From: Fibrobacterota bacterium
GTDB taxonomy: Bacteria; Fibrobacterota; Chitinivibrionia; Chitinivibrionales; FEN-1185
Direction: 5' to 3'
NCBI GenBank assembly: GCA_003165595.1
Contig: PLWQ01000019.1
Span: 61,399 to 125,398, forward strand
Length of the DNA stretch: 64,000 bases
The notes under the pieces were generated by a model. The model ran no database searches, had not been told where the DNA came from, and saw only the letters and a program-made list of their open reading frames with translations. The position numbers were made by a program, and so were the translations under genes. Positions within the stretch are counted from its first letter, which is position 1. Every line of letters starts with the position of its first letter. Positions 60,470 to 64,000 of this stretch are shown here, piece by piece.

Positions 60470-60498
60470 TTGACCGTTCCGGAGATTATAGGTATAAT
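60470..60498 (+). promoter_or_regulatory. strong sigma70 promoter for the HD-GYP gene
   Basis: TTGACC, a 17-base spacer and a perfect TATAAT. Transcription from about 60505 makes the in-frame GTG at 60515 too close for a ribosome site, which favours the ATG at 60560. Confidence 0.75.
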
Positions 60499-60559
60499 CT
60501 AAAGGCAAAAATTCGTGGTTGCCTCGCAGAATCCTTATTCTCAGCACACGCTGGTGGCA

Positions 60560-61783
60560 ATGGAACAGGCGGAGAAGAAAATCTCGATAGACGATCTGGT
60601 TGTGGGCATGTTCGTGCAGGACGTGTTTAACGCGCGAGACGTTCTCATGGTCTCCGCCAACAGCATGATTTGGGATCAGTCGCAAATCGAATCTCTCAAA
60701 CGTCAAGGTGTTCGTCATGTGCACATCAACGTGCAAAAGGGGAAAGACGTTTCCCCGGATCACACGCCGTTGCCCGCGCCTTTGCCAAAGAACGCCCCCG
60801 ATGAGCCCACGACGCGCGAGCACGAATACTACAAGGAACTCGACCGGGCAAAGCTGGTTCACCGCCAGACCATAGAAACCGCACGTGAAGTGCTCGATTC
60901 CATCAAGAGCGGCGGCTCTTTCTCCGTGGAAAAGGTAGAAAAGGCCGCCGAGGGCGTCGTGGAGAGCATTCTTCGCAACCCGGACACGCTCATCAGCCTG
61001 AGCCAGATCAAAGGCTACGACGAATACACCTACACCCACTCCGTGGGTGTGAGCGTGCTCGTTACGTCGCTGGCCAACGCCATGGGATACAAAGGAGAAC
61101 GCCTGCTGGAGGTGGGAATCGGCGGACTTTTGCACGACATCGGGAAGATGCGCGTTCCGGAAAGCATCCTCAACAAGCCCGGCAAGTACACGGAATGGGA
61201 ATTCAAGGTAATGAAGAAGCATCCCGAGCACGGCATCGATATCCTCAAAGATAAGAAGAAAGTCTCCGATTTTTCCAGGGCCGTCATTATCCAGCATCAC
61301 GAACGCTACAACGGGAATGGCTATCCGTACGGCCTTAAAGGAGAACAAATTGACGAAGTAGGACTCATGGCCGCTGTTGCCGACGTGTACGACGCTCTCA
61401 CTTCGAACCGCGTGTACCGCGCAGCCTGGCCGCCGCAAAAGGCGCTGGCGCTCATCTTTAGGGGGGCGGACGAGGACTATTCCAGGAGAATAGTTGAACG
61501 ATTCACCAAACACCTCGGCATTTATCCCGCGGGGAGTTTTGTGCGACTGATTTCCGGCGCAATGGGCGTTGTGGTTCGGGTCGACAGGGGCAACCTGCTG
61601 GCGCCGTCCATTGTGGTGATTTTCGACGAATTGGGGAAACGGCTCGAAAAACCGTACGAATGGGATCTCGCAGAGAAACAAAAGGGTTCGGACGGACGGA
61701 AATACCATGTGGAGATATCGCTCAATCCCAAGGCATACCGCGTCGACCCGGGGCAGTATTTGTCCGAAAATCCGATGCAATAG
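60560..61783 (+). CDS. HD-GYP domain cyclic-di-GMP phosphodiesterase
   Basis: 407 residues. An N-terminal DUF3391-like part (ISIDDLVVGMFVQDVF, GVRHVHINVQKGKDV) about residues 5-75 is joined by a linker to the HD-GYP domain (about 150-330): HSVGVSVLVTSLANAMGY, GGLLHDIGKMRVPESIL, MKKHPEHGIDIL and IQHHERYNGNGYPYGLKG carry the metal ligands and GYP. A C-terminal beta part of about 80 residues ends it. Degrades c-di-GMP. The small gene 33 bases downstream is probably co-transcribed. Confidence 0.92.
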   Translation: MEQAEKKISIDDLVVGMFVQDVFNARDVLMVSANSMIWDQSQIESLKRQGVRHVHINVQKGKDVSPDHTPLPAPLPKNAPDEPTTREHEYYKELDRAKLVHRQTIETAREVLDSIKSGGSFSVEKVEKAAEGVVESILRNPDTLISLSQIKGYDEYTYTHSVGVSVLVTSLANAMGYKGERLLEVGIGGLLHDIGKMRVPESILNKPGKYTEWEFKVMKKHPEHGIDILKDKKKVSDFSRAVIIQHHERYNGNGYPYGLKGEQIDEVGLMAAVADVYDALTSNRVYRAAWPPQKALALIFRGADEDYSRRIVERFTKHLGIYPAGSFVRLISGAMGVVVRVDRGNLLAPSIVVIFDELGKRLEKPYEWDLAEKQKGSDGRKYHVEISLNPKAYRVDPGQYLSENPMQ

Positions 61784-61816
61784 ACTTCGAACAACAACAA
61801 AGATTGGGAACCTGCG

Positions 61817-62065
61817 ATGAAAGGGAAAAGCTGCAAGCTCTACGACGAAAACCTCGTACATAGCATCATGATTGCCACGGGGCTCTCGATTGTGGAATAT
61901 ATCAAGCAATTCAAGAGCGTTGACGCTGCGGACATCTGCGATTTTGTCGAACAGAACGCGGACCACATCATCCAGAATACCATCGACGATATGAACCAGG
62001 AGCTGCCCGAAGGCCCGCCGGCGCCGCTCGACGCCCCGGACGACGACGGACCTGTTTCTTATTGA
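61817..62065 (+). CDS. small acidic hypothetical protein
   Basis: 82 residues. A helical N-terminal two-thirds (VHSIMIATGLSIVEYIKQF, DICDFVEQNADHIIQNTIDD) and a Pro/Asp-rich tail (EGPPAPLDAPDDDGP). No family recognised. Co-directional with the HD-GYP gene and followed by tRNA-Leu. Likely real from its codon use and position. Confidence 0.65.
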   Translation: MKGKSCKLYDENLVHSIMIATGLSIVEYIKQFKSVDAADICDFVEQNADHIIQNTIDDMNQELPEGPPAPLDAPDDDGPVSY

Positions 62066-62129
62066 CACATGCTATACTCTCCGGGTTGCATGCAGTCCCA
62101 ACATCAATTAGTTTATTAGACCTCGTCGT

Positions 62130-62213
62130 GCCGAGGTGGCGGAACTGGTAGACGCAGTGGACTCAAAATCCACCGGTCGCAAGGCCATGAGAGTTCGATT
62201 CTCTCCTTCGGCA
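62130..62213 (+). tRNA. tRNA-Leu (anticodon CAA)
   Basis: 84 bases. The acceptor arm GCCGAGG pairs with CTTCGGC (one G-T), then a D-arm of class II type GGCGGAACTGGTAGACGC, the anticodon stem GTGGA/TCCAC around loop CTCAAAA (anticodon CAA, codon UUG), a long variable arm (CGGTCGCAAGGCCAT) and T-arm GAGAGTTCGATTCTCTC. The discriminator is A. The 3-prime CCA is not encoded. Confidence 0.95.
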
Positions 62214-62437
62214 ATAAGCAAAAAGCCTTAAACCAACTCAATTGACGCGGTTCTTAGGACTTTTTCTATTCGCTCTGCACTTCTTCACTATACCGAGAAA
62301 TACCCCTTTTATTTACACTGGAACCCGAGAATTGGTTCTATTTCGTCCTTCTACAAAGTATTTTCCCATGCTCTCGAACAGCCCTTTTGTGCTGCTCCGT
62401 AATACGCATTTGAGATATTCGCACAGGAGTTTCGCTC

Positions 62438-63892
62438 ATGTCGGAACCGTGGCGGGATATAAATGACCCTGGATTTTTTCGACCTGTAAAAAAGGTCGAA
62501 AAGAAGCCTTCTGCTCCTTATTTGACCGACACTGTCCAAACAGAACAAGAGGACAAATCGCTGGAAGTCAACCTTTCGAACCCCGTGTTCATCAAAGGGG
62601 ACGAAGGCTTTGAATTCAACAAAAAATGCGGGGTGCAAGTAAGCGTTGAATTCCTGAAACCTACCGCCCGGAAGAAGGTAACATTTAAACTTTTCTCCGT
62701 ATATAAAGACGAAGAACAGGACATGCATTGCCAGGCGGAGGGCTTTGAGCAGGGCGGCATTGCAAAAGCCGACCTTACGCTTTTCTACAACGACGCACAT
62801 TACAACGACTACTGCGACGATCCGTCGGCAACGCTCGATTACTTTTTCAAGGCGTCGCATTCCACCGGAAACGAGGTGGAAAGTCCGCGGATCACCATGC
62901 CCTGCAATCCGACAGACGTGCATCGCGTGCGGCTTGTGGGCATGCTCTTTGACGCAAACAAATGTTTTCTTCTTCCGCAAGGTTTGCCAGGAATCAAGTC
63001 AATCATCGAAATGCATGAGAAATACAAGAAAGCGGAAGTGCTCATCGTGGGCCATGCCGGCGGCGACGAAGACCTCGCCGGGCTTGATATGGCGCTTGAC
63101 CGTGCGGAAATGCTGTCCGCGTTCCTCACCAACAAGTCCGATCTCTGGCTCGAATGGTTTTCTCCACAAAAAGAAACGCGGGTGCGATGGGGCACGAGGG
63201 AGGTACAGCTTATGCTTTCGGTTTTGCCCGAAGGCCAGAAACCCTTTTACACGGGCATTGCGCCGGGGATTACAGACAAAACCACCACGCAGGCAATCAT
63301 GGACTTCCAGAAATTTTCAAATGAAAACAAGGGGACAAGTCTTGCGGTAGACGGCACGGCCGGCCCGGAAATGCGCAAGGCGCTTGTCGAAGCCTACATG
63401 AGCCTGGAGGATACGAGCCTCAGCGCCGACATAGTGCCGGTGATGCACGGTTGCGAAGGTCACTTCGACGACACCGCAACCGAAGACGGCTTGCAACCCG
63501 ATGACCGAAGACTTGAAGTGTTCTTTTTTGAAAGAGCCATTGACCCGGAACCTTCGACACAGACCACTTCTGCCGGATCAACGGAATACCCTGCCTGGCT
63601 GGATCAGGTACTTGATACAAAGGATTTCGAATATCACGGTATAAATGTGCAGATCGTCGACTCCACGAATCAACCCGTACCGCAGGCAACGGTCACCCTG
63701 GAAGGCCCGACCTCGCATAATGCAACAACCGATGATCATGGCTATGTCTCCTTCTCCGGGCTCAAGGCCGGAGAATACACTATCCATTCTGAGAAGAAGG
63801 AATACAAGATCGGCGATTCGAAATTGACATATCCGACGGCAAAGACAGTGCCGGGAAGTGTCAAGTCTCCCGCAGCGGAAATGGCAAGTTAA
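62438..63892 (+). CDS. OmpA-like / peptidoglycan-binding / Ig-like cargo or accessory protein
   Basis: 484 residues, no signal peptide. Residues 40-150 are beta-rich. Residues 165-255 are OmpA-like: VGMLFDANKCFLLPQGLPGI, VLIVGHAGGDEDLAGLDMAL and DRAEMLSAFLTN. Residues 285-325 are a PG-binding-1-like unit (TQAIMDFQKFSNE, LAVDGTAGPEMRKALVEAY). Residues 405-484 are a SpaA/carboxypeptidase-regulatory Ig-like unit (VQIVDSTNQPVPQATVTLEG, TTDDHGYVSFSGLKAGEYTI). Proteins of this make-up and opening occur with VgrG/PAAR genes of type VI and related injection systems. AGGAG lies nine bases before the ATG. Role inferred, not shown. Confidence 0.7.
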   Translation: MSEPWRDINDPGFFRPVKKVEKKPSAPYLTDTVQTEQEDKSLEVNLSNPVFIKGDEGFEFNKKCGVQVSVEFLKPTARKKVTFKLFSVYKDEEQDMHCQAEGFEQGGIAKADLTLFYNDAHYNDYCDDPSATLDYFFKASHSTGNEVESPRITMPCNPTDVHRVRLVGMLFDANKCFLLPQGLPGIKSIIEMHEKYKKAEVLIVGHAGGDEDLAGLDMALDRAEMLSAFLTNKSDLWLEWFSPQKETRVRWGTREVQLMLSVLPEGQKPFYTGIAPGITDKTTTQAIMDFQKFSNENKGTSLAVDGTAGPEMRKALVEAYMSLEDTSLSADIVPVMHGCEGHFDDTATEDGLQPDDRRLEVFFFERAIDPEPSTQTTSAGSTEYPAWLDQVLDTKDFEYHGINVQIVDSTNQPVPQATVTLEGPTSHNATTDDHGYVSFSGLKAGEYTIHSEKKEYKIGDSKLTYPTAKTVPGSVKSPAAEMAS

Positions 63893-63911
63893 CTTTAACA
63901 ACGGTTGAATA

Positions 63912-64000
63912 ATGGCTGACGATATCGAAGAAGTGCCAGGCACAGTAGCGCCTGCGAACACCGGGGCTCCGGTAGAAGACGCAGACGCCAAGGCACAAGC
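63912..64000 (+). CDS. partial gene at window end
   Basis: MADDIEEVPGTVAPANTGAP and nine further residues before the window ends. Low-complexity Ala/Pro/Asp-rich start 19 bases after the OmpA-like gene, same strand, so likely the next gene of the same cluster. The ribosome site is weak and no domain is visible yet. Confidence 0.5.
   Translation, partial: MADDIEEVPGTVAPANTGAPVEDADAKAQ

Noticed and set aside
60407-62068. 553-codon open frame on the minus strand opposite the HD-GYP gene
   Set aside because: It has no ribosome site or family motif; the plus-strand HD-GYP protein has full metal motifs and its own promoter, so this is an antisense shadow of GC-rich codons.
1-64000. CRISPR arrays, rRNA genes, insertion sequences with transposase
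   Set aside because: No regularly spaced direct repeats of 24-40 bases, no rRNA-like stretches and no transposase domain were seen anywhere in the window.

Overview
The window is most likely from a member of Fibrobacterota (Chitinivibrionia-like), a moderately GC-rich bacterium. The main support is a TIGR02147/DUF4423 family protein (57077-57922), a family expanded in Fibrobacter, which overlaps a lipoprotein with DUF2341-like and LamG-like domains. Three secreted proteins ending in sorting-like beta domains, and many short palindromic repeats between genes, fit the same picture. This placement is inference and rests on no database search.

Layout, left to right. 1-7.6 kb: a hypothetical gene, a bidirectional terminator, then a minus-strand cluster for polymer O-acetylation: a TolB-like propeller, two AlgJ/AlgX-like SGNH proteins, an AlgI-like MBOAT acyltransferase and a small secreted protein. 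7.6-10.3 kb: three overlapping minus-strand genes for sugar-nucleotide or polyprenyl-sugar chemistry. 10.3-20.8 kb: biotin synthesis (bioC, bioD, bioA, bioF, a BioH-like esterase), then a membrane hybrid histidine kinase and a cytoplasmic SGNH hydrolase, then bioB on its own promoter. 21-31.6 kb: an M50 protease, then a tightly coupled ten-gene minus-strand operon that encodes nearly the whole siroheme-dependent (Ahb) heme pathway from glutamyl-tRNA: ahbC, hemB, ahbD, hemL, hemA, hemC, sirC, cobA-hemD, ahbA, ahbB. 31.9-34 kb: metA (acetyl type by its specificity residue) and cysE.

34-44.7 kb is accessory: secreted proteins with C-terminal sorting-like domains, a small membrane protein, an AT-rich restriction-modification cassette with its own HTH regulator and operator palindromes, a TPR-Arr (rifampin ADP-ribosyltransferase) fusion, a methyltransferase remnant, a 59-residue DUF1737-like gene, a YkgJ-type cysteine-cluster protein and a CAP-domain protein. 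44.7-55.2 kb: a MazEF-type toxin-antitoxin pair, aroF (DAHP synthase), a HAD hydrolase, a 1066-residue secreted TPR protein, purD, purE, tsaC and a B12-binding radical SAM enzyme. 55.2-62.2 kb: a composite array of hairpins, methyltransferases, the TIGR02147/lipoprotein pair, an HD-GYP phosphodiesterase and tRNA-Leu(CAA). 62.4-64 kb: the start of a cluster whose first protein (OmpA-like, PG-binding and Ig-like domains) resembles cargo or accessory proteins of contractile injection or type VI systems. The next gene runs off the window.

The most notable items are the single-operon Ahb heme pathway, the TPR-Arr fusion beside a restriction-modification cassette, the duplicated SGNH acetylation pair, the biotin locus interrupted by a sensor kinase, and the cluster entered at the right edge.
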